A DNA stretch of 64,000 nucleotides. Source: Morella rubra (taxonomy: Eukaryota > Streptophyta > Magnoliopsida > Fagales > Myricaceae). Shown here in pieces: positions 1 to 11,200 of the stretch. Numbering within the stretch: position 1 is the first letter of the stretch; each line of letters begins with the position of its first letter. The notes beneath the pieces are model-generated. The model saw only the letters and a program-made list of their open reading frames with translations. It was not told where the DNA came from and ran no database searches. The DNA is taken from assembly GCA_003952965.2 (NCBI GenBank), contig CM025851.1:124001-188000 (forward strand), given 5' to 3'. A program made the position numbers and the translations under genes.

Positions 1-604
1 AGGTGTTATTGATCCTAATACAACATGGAGCCAACGGGCTCAATCTTTTAGAAGCAGAGCATGTTGTTCTAGTAGAGCCACTGCTCAATCCAGCAACAGA
101 AGCACAAGCTATCAGCAGGGTACACCGAATTGGGCAGCAAAAGAGGACACTTGTTCATCGTTTTATAGTACGTGCATCTTCCCATTTATGCGATGCCCAT
201 GGCTATCAAATATATATACATAAACCACACACACGAGTGAGAGAAACTTAATGCTTCCACTCACACTCTTTGCACTGTGAATCAAGTGTAGATAAATGCA
301 TGAAGAAGTGGTGGCTAATCTGCGTTACTTTTTTGTGTAGGTTAAGAACACTGTTGAAGAGAGTCTATACAAGTTGAACAGAAGCAGGAATACCAATTTA
401 TTCATCAGTGGGAACACGAAAAATCAAGATCAGGCTGTTTTGACGCTTAAAGATGTTGAATCTCTATTTGCGACGGTGGGAATAACGGCACATGCGAATG
501 ATGAAAAATTGAACGGAAGTCTGAGAAACTTGCCACCTTCTGTCGCTGCTGGTATAGCAGCCGAGAGGAGAGTCAAGGAGCAGCACACATCTTGTTCTTC
601 GTGA
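1..604 (+). CDS. SHPRH-like SNF2/RING helicase, 3' end (partial)
   Basis: This is the C-terminal end of a Swi2/Snf2 ATPase of the SHPRH type; the gene begins outside the window. Exon 1 (frame from base 3) ends at 167 before GTACGT, and the last exon runs 341-604 after TGTGTAG. The first exon carries SNF2 helicase motif V (HGANGLNL) and motif VI (QAISRVHRIGQ), which close the second RecA-like lobe. The tail begins VKNTVEESLYKLNRSRN, as in plant SHPRH homologues (At2g40770 from memory). Animal and yeast SHPRH/Rad5-type proteins combine DNA translocase and ubiquitin ligase functions in post-replication repair; the plant role is inferred. The RING domain is not visible because it lies upstream. 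Confidence in the family is high. Confidence 0.88.
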
Positions 605-1100
605 GGATGGTATGAGTCTGTGGTATAGCATTAGTTACTTCATAGAAGCGCAATAAAGCAAATATTCTTCCAATCTATGTAGGATATCTCTGTCAAAGGT
701 TTGTCAACTTTTTTTTGACAAACTATTTCCTTCCTTTTTCATGGGCGAAGTATAACCTATTTTGTAGATAGTGTTGCTCTTTAGGAAGAATATTTTTTGA
801 GATGTGTACAAGGACAAGTGGAGAGGCTTTTATGACAGGTTCCATTCATTGTATATGTTTGTCCATTTTCTGTTTCTTGTTTGTCGCCCATGGAACATCT
901 GAATCGCCCTGGTAGAAAATGAAGGCAAACCCGGTAAAGCTGAGATTACTCGTTTCAGGCCTTTCTGAGGTACGAGCTGTGAAGCTGAGATAGAACTGGT
1001 TTCGATTGATGACAGAAATTGAAAAGGAAAGTGGATTTCAGGTAATTACAGTGCATGGGCAAGAAATTTGACGATTTTGTCAATATGCATTTTGAAGAGA

Positions 1101-1189
1101 CAGATGATCTTCTACCAAAAAAAAAAGAAAAGGAGAAACAGATGATCTTCTACCAAAAAAAAAGAAAAGGAAGAAGCAGATGATCTTCT
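1101..1189. repeat. 38-bp tandem repeat, about 2.3 copies
   Basis: The motif CAGATGATCTTCT starts at 1101, 1139 and 1177, and the first two are each followed by an A-run and GAAAAGGA. This is a simple local duplication in the intergenic region. Confidence 0.85.
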
Positions 1190-1349
1190 TTCCATTAAAA
1201 CTAATAGAGTGTTAACTTCTTGCTGACAACTAAACCCCTTTCGGTGGTAAAGGCGAGCCGGTAGAATCTAACCAAGTCTGGAGACCACTGAAATAAGTGA
1301 GAGTATCGAGGTCGGTGCGGCGGACAACGGAAGAGAGTATTTAAGAAGG

Positions 1350-1479
1350 ACGTGGCACTGACACTTCGTAGCGCGTGCCCTTTTTGGGAAGAGCACGAAT
1401 CGAGAAGTCAAATAATGGAGTTACACGTGGCCTTCAGTGCATGTCACGTGTGCTTTCAGAACCTAGTAGGAACACGTGG
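1350..1479. promoter_or_regulatory. Cluster of four G-box/ABRE-like ACGT elements
   Basis: ACGTGGC lies at 1350-1356, ACACGTGGC at 1423-1431, TCACGTGT around 1444-1451 and ACACGTGG at 1472-1479. Elements of this kind bind bZIP (ABF) and bHLH (PIF) factors in plants. They lie upstream of the conserved coding region at 1704-2040 and could give it ABA, stress or light control. Function is inferred from sequence only. Confidence 0.55.
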
Positions 1480-1703
1480 AGAAGCCCGACATCATGTATG
1501 AGAATATCGGATCCACCGGAAGAAGTCTCAACTCAACAGCCTAAAGAAAGATGAGGGTTCCTTGCGCGGCCAATATCAACATGGAAGGCTCGCTTTATCA
1601 CCGCACTAGAACAGCCAACCTGTGTTCTTCTCTTCCCCTGCACAACGAACAAAATCACACGTTATCATCCAACCCTCTGTGCGAGTCCTGGGTGGAATTT
1701 TAG

Positions 1704-2040
1704 GCTTCCGGAGACCAGCTTGACCTTGAAGGCGGGCAACCGGAGGTTGAATGATGGTTTAGCTGTGAGATGTGCAACGGGGAGAAAAATAGAAGCTGAG
1801 ATAAATCCGGATGATAAAGAAGAGTGGATGACATTAATGGCGGAGTGTGGAGAGAGAGAGGGAGTGGTGGAGCTGTTGGAGTGTTTGGAACGCGAAGCAA
1901 TAATGGGCGAAGATGAAGGAAGAGATCCTACCGACTACAACCGAAGGGCTCAGATATTTGATAAGAGTTCTAGAGTTTTCCAGGCTCTTCGGGAACGTGA
2001 CGATTCTTCCAGACGAGTGGCATCAAACTGTAGTGAATGA
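1704..2040 (+). CDS. Conserved plant protein of unknown function (3' exon, start unresolved)
   Basis: The frame reads LTLKAGNRRLNDGLAVRC, then GRKIEAEINPDDKEEW, EREGVVELLECLEREAIMG and PTDYNRRAQIFDKSSRVFQAL, ending at TGA 2038-2040. This highly charged core matches a small conserved plant protein family that I recognise by sequence but cannot name or give a function. No in-frame ATG precedes it: the frame is open back to 1555 without one. A possible acceptor (ATTTTAG) ends at 1703, which suggests an upstream exon, but an N-terminal frameshift is equally possible because an ATG at 1551 runs in another frame up to 1703. It has no obvious signal peptide or membrane segment and is probably soluble. 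Confidence 0.6.
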
Positions 2041-2650
2041 AGCAATCATGTTCTGATATGTGATTCCATTTTCACACTTATCACGTATTTACCAATCATA
2101 TGTTTTGATATCTTCGTCCATGCTGCTGAGCGAAGTCCAACCGGACTCGCTATAAGCTGTTCTCTACCATTTTCTTATTCTCTTCCCTAGAGCACGAGTA
2201 ACAGTATCCATAATCCATCTGTTATCTACTGCTTGCCATTTCCCACAAGCGCACAGCCTCTACTCGCATTTTCCCAGCGTTTCCAAATAGGTATTAAGGT
2301 TATTACTGACTTATCACCAGATGCCGAAAAGTACCCATAGATCTTCAGTGGCCAACAGCGGACGTAGGAAAAAAAAAAAAAAGAGTGGCCAACAGCAGAG
2401 GTCTAGCGTACAATTTTTCACATATAATGATCCAAATAAACCCGCTGATGCAACAAATTTCAGCATCCAAACAAATAGCTAACAGTCCTACGAAAACATC
2501 GCTACAAGCCTACTGATAAAGCGGTCCTCTTCTAAAATTTCAGACTCTTGACTGCACTGCTGCTCAAGTACAACAATACCAGCAGCTTCATAAATTCCCT
2601 CATTATGGAAACAATAAAAAATGGCTTCCAGCTGGTAAAATATACGTATT
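2041..2650. other. Convergent intergenic region
   Basis: Lies between the 3' ends of the unknown-protein gene (+) and TFIIS (-). It should hold both 3' UTRs. I see no coding potential; there is one A-run near 2370. Confidence 0.55.
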
Positions 2651-5600
2651 CTAGCAGAATTTCCAATGGTTATTGCAGTTTACACATGTTACATACGTTG
2701 TCATAGGCTCATCGGCGCTCCGCGTCTGCATTTGGTAGTAGGTACATTTGCGCTGCCCACATCGGCCACACCTGAATTGATCAGTAGTCTCTTTAGGTGG
2801 CGCTCCTCGCTCACAGTCAAATAAAGCTTTCTCTTCAATCTTTTGATTCTCATGTCGCCTCTTATCGCTTGCCATATCTGCCGTGCTCATGTCGACAAGC
2901 CATTCAGGTTTGACTTGTCCAAGAAGAAGCCTTCTCCGAAAATCTGGGTTGTTAGCATCCTTAAGATTGAACATTACTGATCTATACTTGGCCTTCTGAG
3001 CACCTAGAGAACTGCCCCACTTCTCAAACAAAACAGATTCTACAGAAACAGCAACTCGAATTGGGTCGCATGCATTCACTTCATCCCGAATATCCCCATC
3101 AGCTTCGCCAGAAACTTTAGACAAAGCATCACGAAGTAATTCTCGTACTTTGTCTCGTGTGGCATCATTAGATTTAATCATTGCTGTCAGCTTTGGAGGA
3201 GCACCAGGACCTATTGACGGTTTCTTCACTGCAGAAGCTTGCTTCTCTTCTTTGGTTATCTTTTCAACCTCAACATTTTTAGGTGAATCAGTTTTCTCAA
3301 CCTTGCCAACATCGACGCTTTGAACCTTTCTCCCTGCCTTAACAGCATCTGACCTCAAAACTTTCTCCGAGCTTGGCATGCCATTACGCTCAATTTTCTC
3401 AACCTTGATGCTTTCAGCCTTCTCAACCTTCACAGATGATGCCTTCATAACCTTCTGGGCCTTAGCAGTCTCTGCATCTACAGTCTCAACTTTGACAGAA
3501 TCTTTATCATCCAAGCTTTCATTTTTCCTGTTTTTGTTTGTCTCTTTTATAACTATATCCTTCCACATCTCCATCAGGTCAGAAGCAAATGATTGGATTT
3601 TCTTCCTAGGATGCTTTGTGAGGTGTCGAAGACGCTTGCCAACCTGAGTTGCATAATAAATAACCCACCAAATCAAAGGCATTACAGCGCAGCAGCACAA
3701 AAAGAAAAAGAAGCATAGATCTGAAGAAAACACATCTACTTTCCAAAGAATTGTTAAGAGTTTTGAACATAAAACGCCCATCAAAAGGAAATTTACTTGA
3801 GATAAAACTGGAACTACTTCAAGCATCATCTATAGGGGGATCCAATTGCAAGTATGGACAGAAGCTTCACCACGACAGCAAAAACAAACAAAAAAGAGTT
3901 GATATTGTGCCGCTTGCTTAAGGGCAACAGCAGCCAATAAAAGGAGTTCTAGGAGAAGATAAAGGAACAACAGTAGAAACAAAATATCACATTATTAAGG
4001 ACACTGAATATTGGTTGGTTATCGAAAATATTAATAACAGAAAGGAATATAAGCTCCGAACAACTTAGACAACAAAACAGCTGAATGCAGAAGGTACTAC
4101 TCAGCAATTGTTTTGCTGTATTCGTTTTCCTCTTTTAAGTGAAACCATAGTTGAGCACACTAAATTGATGTTGCTACTAGGGGTGCTCATTTTCACCGGC
4201 GGTGGCGGTTTTAACCGCTAAAACCGCCACCGCTACCGGTACCGTAACCGACAAGAGCAGTTATTGTACCTTAGCAGTGTGGTGGCGGTGTCAAATATGT
4301 GATTCCGTCAATTTGCGGTGACGGTAACGGTTTTCGCCAAACTGTCACCTACACTACCGTTAACCCCCCTAGTTGAGACTTGAGATGATTATTGATTATG
4401 TTACATACTTTTGTTGGGCTTTTATTGGAAATATGTTAGTTGGTTTATGTCACATTGTTTGACACTTTTATTGGACTTTAGTCATTATGGTTGAATATGA
4501 TATTATGTTGGACTTTTGGACAGCTTATTATATTTGTTATGATTATTAATGATTATGATATTATGTTTGAATAAGTTATGATATTTTTCCATTTGATATA
4601 TTTATTGATTATGATATTATGTTGGAAATTTAAACAGGTTATGATATTTGAATGATTATATTTGTTGCTTATATATAGGCATCAAATGGTCTTAATGGTC
4701 CAAAAAAATCCAAGGAAAACAGCCCAAAACAGTGAAAAAAAAATGAAAGCCCAAAAAAAAGTTTTTTTTTGCCTAGTTATACGGTTTAAGCGGTTACTGT
4801 ATAACCGTTACCGTTAATACCGTCACAGGCAAGGGCGGTTATTGTGCCTTAGCGGTGCGTTTAACCACCCCTAGTTGCTATAGTACATCTCCCTTGTGGC
4901 AGATTGAATGCTTCAGCTTTAGCCAATGACAAAATATGTTAAGGGAGGATCTTTCAGACAAGATCCAAATTCTCTCATGACTAATAAATCAGCTAGAGAA
5001 TGCATACACGCACATTTTATGAGATTATCATGATTTATTACACTATTTTAATGCATACATAGAAGTAATATCCAAAGTCATCAATAACACTGGCTGTTTT
5101 TAAGGGGCAATGTGGAGAGCAGCGAAACAGCTGTATCTAAAAATTTATATTTCTCCCTTCACTATGCTCATGGAATGATCGCTACTGACAAAAAAAAATA
5201 ATGCAATCGACGGAGGATCAAGAAGGTAATGGAACACAAAATTCCCTCAAAAGAGTTTTCCAATAAATTTGCCGTCCAATACCGTTACTCTGAAAAATAT
5301 TTATCATGTGTCACTCGTGCAATGTTAAAAAACGAAGTTACAATTAAATGTCCTTAAGCATCTTATTATTCTCTCGAGTAACTCACATCATCAACAACGA
5401 ATCAGATGCAACAAAGAGCAACATTTAATCATCAGATATTTTGGCTAAGAAAAAAAAATCATCAGATATTTTTTGAGACTCCAATTCCGTGTATTCAATG
5501 ACCCATTAAATTGCATTGCTTTTTCAAAAAAAATCAATTGTATCCATGCAATCCCCAAACAACTGAAAGAAAGATTTTTAAGGAAAAAAGCACCTGGGAG

Positions 5601-5758
5601 GAGACAAGAACTTGGTAAGTGACAGGAAAATTCTTGAGCTGGTGTAAGGCATCAAGGCATCGACTTTCCTCGGATGCCCCGTCAGCAGAGGCCGCAGCGT
5701 CCGCCGCTTTCTTCGCGGCTTCGAACAACTCCACTAGCTCTCTCTCCATAATCCCCAA
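2651..5758 (-). CDS. TFIIS: Transcription elongation factor TFIIS
   Basis: TFIIS rescues arrested RNA polymerase II in the nucleus by stimulating nascent-RNA cleavage. Exon 1 is 5594-5749 (5758 if an upstream MGI is used; I prefer the ATG at 5749, giving MERELVELFEAAKKAADAAA as in Arabidopsis TFIIS). Exon 2 is 2651-3643. The intron (3644-5593) has GTGC at its donor and ACTCAG at its acceptor. The joined protein has 382 residues: the N-terminal LW/TFS2N helical domain (about 1-85), a basic, acidic and Lys-rich linker with repeated VKVEK blocks, the central polymerase-binding domain (about 205-320) and the C-terminal zinc ribbon (CGRCG ... CVNC) with the catalytic RSADEP acidic hairpin. All hallmark residues are intact. 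The nearly 2-kb intron carries a hAT element. Confidence 0.95.
4178..4873. mobile_element. Non-autonomous hAT element in TFIIS intron 1
   Basis: A 696-bp element begins TAGGGGTG and ends CACCCCTA, forming 8-bp terminal inverted repeats. It is flanked by GTTGCTAC (4170-4177) and GTTGCTAT (4874-4881), a 7/8-matching 8-bp target-site duplication, which is the hAT signature. GC-rich subterminal blocks of ACCG/CGGT repeats lie at both ends, and a direct repeat containing TTATTGTnCCTTAGCnGTG recurs near 4260 and 4840. The AT-rich centre has no transposase frame, so it needed help from an autonomous partner. Confidence 0.82.
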
Positions 5759-7225
5759 GATTTTTCGCTTCGAATTTGAAGAGAAGATAAGAAGAAGATT
5801 ATAGCAAGAATATTATTAAAACTAGCAAGAAATCAAATATACTCTTATATAGCAAGGACGAGGAATAGTAAGAAAAGAACTCTGAAAAACGAATCCGAGT
5901 AGATAGTGAAGATTTACATGGATCAGCCGTTGGAGAGGTTAGGAAATTAGCCAGTTCCTATTCTGTCACTCTCCGTTGATTTTAGAAACCTAAGCCCTAG
6001 CCTCCGGGCGTATCGGTATTGTGTTTATTTCCAAGGCACCGGCGGAAAGAAAGAGAAAGGTTGGGGGTTCAGTGACACCTATAAGGAAGGTACTATAAGA
6101 GAGTTGAGAGATCAACGGCTTCTGTTTAAGCACGTGTAAGGTGGTAGATCGCAGATTGAGGATCAGATGGGTCTTCTAGATTGAGCTTTTGGAACTGGTC
6201 GTACTCTTACTCTACTTTATCCTAGTCGTAGGATTTTTTTGCTAAGATTTGACGGATTTAACTCGAAAAAGAAGCAGACCGGCAAGTGTCCCTTACGATC
6301 TTTGGCACGTGCCGAGTTTTGTACTCTTGACACGATCTCTGCCTATGGGATGATGAAAAAAAAAAAATTGTTGAAGGTGTTAGAAATTTGTTTAAATTTT
6401 AGTAAAAATTTTTATTTTTAGAAAGTAAATTAGATTCTATTGAGATATGGAAAAAAGTAAAAATATTAAAGTTTGTAAAAAGTTATTTAATTTATAATAA
6501 CAGTGGAGTAACTTGTAAAAAGTTATTAGAATTTAATATAAAAAAAAATGACTGTAGCTCAACAATTTTCATATACATCTACACATGAAAAATATAAATG
6601 TGAATACTTTTGTAGTTGGGTAAGTCCCAAACTAAGTAGAGATCATGTAGCCATTTTTGTGCATACCACTTAAACCTACTATTGAGCCTTTGTCTAGACC
6701 CGCAAAGGAAGGTTTAAACCAATCCAGGATCGGTTATAAATAATTGTTTACACGAGTTCAAACTTCAAATAACCAAATTAAACGTTTTACATTAACTTGA
6801 TGGATTATAAATCATTTTTACAAATCAATTCAAATGAACATTTTATGAATGTCGACAAAAATTCTCGGCATATTTTTCTCTTTGTTAAGCAAATCATGTC
6901 TTCAATAACTCAAATGCCGACCCAAGTTGAACGTCGCCTTCAAACAAGCAAAACCAGAGCAGGAATAAATTCAAAACGCTGTCCTCTGCATGAGATATTT
7001 GGAGTTTTGTTTAATTAACTGGAGGCATACATCCAATACCAATGAAATACGAGTGCAGGGCTGAAATTGAGAAAAGAAAAGGCCTAGAATTCTTACATGT
7101 ATTATTATATGTAACGAGAAAAAAAAAAAAAAAATCTTTCACAAGACCACGCTCGCTCATCAGCAAACAAGCAGCAGATAATGAAAACAGTCCCCCGGCA
7201 ATTTTTCATGTTCCTGTTCCGTTCA
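5759..7225. other. TFIIS promoter side and AT-rich intergenic DNA
   Basis: The TFIIS promoter and 5' UTR lie at its left end and the 3' side of the next minus-strand gene at its right. Positions about 6363-6545 resemble the AT-rich element B family seen at 14118 and 52471. No supported gene. Confidence 0.45.
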
Positions 7226-7683
7226 CTACTCCTTCACCATGTGTTTCTCCAAAAACGTCTTGTTGAACCAATTTATTGGCTGCGAAATATGTCAAGAGAC
7301 AAATAACATTATTGGGCAAAATGGAAGTTTCGAAAACACAGAATCAACTACAAGCGGTGGACGATTTGGTCGTAATTCAATGGCACCGTAAACTTTCCAA
7401 AAAGTAAATTAAACTTGAGCAAAAGCCATTTTTTGCAACAAGCTCATACCGAAGATGAAGACGTGATCGCACGTAGCCTGTCTTTCAATAAAACGGCTTG
7501 CGTATCTACTCCTGCAGGCTGCAAGAACACGTCGTTGAAAAGTTGAGTTGAGAGGGAATCGGAAACCTGTACGAGCCAAAGAGCGGTGGTGGTTGCAGCG
7601 ACACTCCACGCGACAGCGGCTTCGATATCAGTCCTTTGGGGACGAAGCCTCGGATTCCGGAACAGCTTGACTTCACCTACCAT
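7226..7683 (-). CDS. Small single-span protein, possible mitochondrial complex III QCR10-like subunit
   Basis: Exon 1 (7567-7683) encodes MVGEVKLFRNPRLRPQRTDI then EAAVAWSVAATTTALWLVQ and ends before GTTTCC. Exon 2 (7226-7279) follows TTTCGCAG and encodes PINWFNKTFLEKHMVKE and a stop. The joined protein has 56 residues: a basic N-terminus, one membrane helix (about 21-39) and a short charged tail. Size, topology and the conserved-looking ...W.VQP..W..KTF.EK pattern resemble the small plant complex III subunit compared with yeast QCR10 (At2g40765 from memory). That locus also sits next to the rhodanese gene in Arabidopsis, which supports the call. The gene model is firm; the family assignment is moderate. 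It would be easy to miss in automatic annotation. Confidence 0.62.
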
Positions 7684-8247
7684 TTTCTGATCTCAGTTCT
7701 GTATTCTGTGATCTCCATGTACGCATCTTCATTTACATTTCTCTATCCCAAATGAAAACGACGGCAACAGCCAAGAAAAGAAAACGACGAATACTGAATC
7801 TAACGCAAGCCCAAACTCAAGCCTGTCTCCGGTTATATGGTTTGTTCCAAACAGTTCGATTGGGGACGTTGAGGCCAGTGAGGCCTACTCTCCAGACGTG
7901 TCTATAAGAACTTAGGAACTTTCACCTTCTGCAAACAAAACAAAAACTCACGGGTCTCTGGATGTACAAACCAAACTATTTAGTCATATTTATTTGTTTT
8001 TGGTTGGTTGTCAACCTATTAATAAGAGGGTCCTGCTTGGAAAAAATAAAACAGAGGGACCTATTTCATAACGATTAGAGTGTAAGCATTTGGCACCAAA
8101 AAACATTCGACAACAATAACAAAAGGGTGCATCCGTACGATACCAACAACTAGAAATTAAGAGCAAAAACGACGTTATAACATTGAATATCCTTCTAAAA
8201 CCACCCAACACGACCATCTATCTCTCAGACCTCATTTTGTGCGCTAG
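7684..8247. other. Promoter of small membrane-protein gene and rhodanese 3' region
   Basis: About 560 bp between two minus-strand genes. No coding frame beyond short chance ones and no distinctive repeat. Confidence 0.5.
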
Positions 8248-11200
8248 CTAAGCCGAACTAGAAAGCCGGCTAGAATTCCCAACACTACCAGGATCTGATG
8301 TTGTTCGACGACCCTGGTTTGGGCCACCAATGACGCCCCACGTCTCGAATTGCCTTTGACGAGCTCGAGCCCTCTCCTTCTCTTCCTCAGATTTCAACGA
8401 GGAACAGTGCGGACAACAAACTCCATACTCCCACTCAGGGGCTTCCATGTCCGCATCACTCACCGGTTGCTTGCACCCATAGCAAAGCTTGAAATTTCCC
8501 TGTGCCAAACCATGCTCAACCGACACCCGCTTGTCAAACACAAAGCATTCACCCTCCCAGAGGCTTTCCGATTTTGGTACATCCTCAAGGTATTTCAGAA
8601 TCCCACCTTCCAAATGATAAACCTGGGAAAATTTGAAGAGTGAATGCACAGAATCACGAAACAAAAACCGAATTAGCAGAATATTTTACTTGACACATCA
8701 TGAACTGAATTCGTGCCAATTCACCAAAATATGACATTGCCATCCTATGTAGAGAGTTTGGTCTACAAATGAAGGAAAAAAGACTTCAGGTGGGTCAAAA
8801 TAAAAGTCCATTATGATCAGGTTGGTAAAATGTTCTGAAAGAATACAGGTGATGTCTCATCAGCACTTCTATGCTTATATTATCATGTTACCTAGAGCTC
8901 AGAACGATACAAGGACCATGGAAATTCAGATCAGAGAAAAAAAGGGAAATGCGTCCACAATTTAGGCTGTTGGATGGATGATCAATGTAGAACCTAAAAC
9001 TCCTAGAAAGAATTATCCCATGGTAACGCTTTTTTACCATCATCAAGACAACAGGATACTTGCCGTACAAATAATATGTAGCACCCAAAACTCCTAGCAA
9101 AGAATTATTGAATGGCGACCCTTTCATACTATCATCACGATCTGTAAGGACCCAAGAGAGTACTAACCACATCTGCACTTTGGTGTCAAAATAACTAGTC
9201 AAGGTTGCTTTTGAAGCCCCTGAGAATCATTATAAGTCTCAGTTTTATCCAATAATGAACTAATGTGGGATTTGGCATTTATACCACAAGTTTTATTTAC
9301 GAACTTCTTTTAGACTACTATGAATTTGAGATTGTTGTTTGTTTTAAATTCCACACTGTTTTCTGATTACGAGACTATTATTTTATTTTGCTTATGTACT
9401 TGCTGTGAGATTCCTAACCCTATCCGGGAAGGGGGTTGTTACACGATCAGAAGATATCTAACCTTGTGCAACAATTCACAAAGCCAATAAAGCTGGCAGA
9501 AAATGAAGTTCTGATGAATCACCTCTTTGAATCCTTTGCTGAGAAGATAACTTGAAGCTTTCTCACATCTTATTCCCCCTGTGCAGTACATTGCCACCCG
9601 TTGAGGCATTTTTGGGTCTGGAGTCTCCACTTGTTTTTTGGTGCCTCCACTTGGACCATTCGCTTCTACCTTCGAATGCCTGTCATCTATATCAGGAACT
9701 TGGAACTGATCCTCCACCCAAGATGGGAATTCCCGGAACGCTGTTGTACATGGATCAACTGCTCCTTTGAACTTCCCAATTCTAGTTTCGTAGTTATTGC
9801 GCACATCAATCACCATCTAAAAATGTGTGTTCCAATATTAAAATTTGAATCAAAATGTCTATGCAAATGGACAAGCTTTTCCCATGCCTGCTTACAACTA
9901 AATTATTCAGGCAGATCCTTTGCATGACAAAGTGAATGATTGAAGTTTAAGTGAGACCACCGCTCTGTATGGCTAAAAACTACGTCATTTTTTTCTTCCA
10001 GGAAAACCATGTCTATTACTGTTTTGCTCTCTTTCAAGTGTTGACATCCCAAATTCTTTCAATTTTTATTTTTATTTTTTTAAAACAGATAACCCAAAAG
10101 TGCAACATTTTTTTCATGACTTGAAAAAAAAACGTTAAAAAAAGAAGAAAAAAAACATCTTTATCTGTTCACCCACAAAACGCAAAGCACAAAATTGTTG
10201 GTAATGTTTTATTCAGCCAGGTTTAGTCCATGAGTTTTTGGGATAAAGGGATACCAAAAATTCCTATTCAATAGCAAAGGTAAGTGTCAAAGTTTAAGAC
10301 CATTTGGAAAAAACACAAATACAATTAATATCTAATTCGCCTAGTTCCTTAGACCAAAAGGTGATTGACAGGGCAAAGAACTGCAACAAAATTTAAACCA
10401 CTTACTGTATCTGGATCGCTGATCAATGTATTCCAATCCCTTGGATTCACATATGTTCCAACACTCTCAATAGGAGATACGCTAGGCATTCCGAGAGTAA
10501 CAATCTGCTTCAAACATAGACAAACGATATAATAATCGCCTGATAGGGTGATGAAGGGAGTGCCTTCAAATTCATATATGCAAATAAAATTTTTTTTTTC
10601 TTTTTTTTTTTTTGGGGGGGGGGGGGTGTGGTGTCAGGATTACCTCTTTCTTCAGTTTGACCCTCACATGATCCCATCGGAAGGGTGCATCTTCCCCTGC
10701 TGCAAGAGGAGAGCTGCTAGTGTGTCCATGATGGATAGCCTCTTCCTCAGGACTCACGGGTGATTCCACTTGCCTTAACCCCTTAAGGCGGCTATCACTT
10801 TGGATGAACACAAGAACTCTTTCCACTGATTCCCGGGTCCCACAAATGCTGCCATTGACTCCTTCAGGGGCCAGTATGATACCACCTGAAACACGCTGAA
10901 CAGTATCAGGTTGATGAAGATCAGAACATCAACTCGAAAGACCAATAAGGAGAGATTGCAAGTCACTTCTACAACAAGAGAGAGAATTTCAAAGAACCAA
11001 AGGAAATTAGGAAAAGAAAACACTGATTCCAACTCCAGTCATTGCTACAAAGAGAGACTTAGTACTTTTTAAATATCAATTAAGCCACTAAAAGGTTGTG
11101 GTGTGAATTATGAAATCTTTCTTAGCTTTTGCTCTATGCATTTGGTGCTACATGGACCTTCTCAAAATAAAAAGAGCAATATCAAATCACCCTTTATAAA

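Larger units (their letters stand above)
605..1703. other. 3' UTR of helicase and upstream region of next gene
   Basis: No convincing gene. The first few hundred bases are probably 3' UTR. Positions 1101-1189 hold a short tandem repeat, and 1350-1479 hold four ACGT-core elements. An ATG at 1551 opens a 50-codon frame that stops at 1701-1703, in a different frame from the conserved coding region that follows. Confidence 0.6.

Noticed and set aside
3644..3829. N-terminal extension of the TFIIS exon 2 frame (starting MMLEVVPVLSQVNF)
   Set aside because: The hydrophobic extension is translated intron. The acceptor at 3644 and the in-phase exon at 5594-5749 give the true TFIIS N-terminus.
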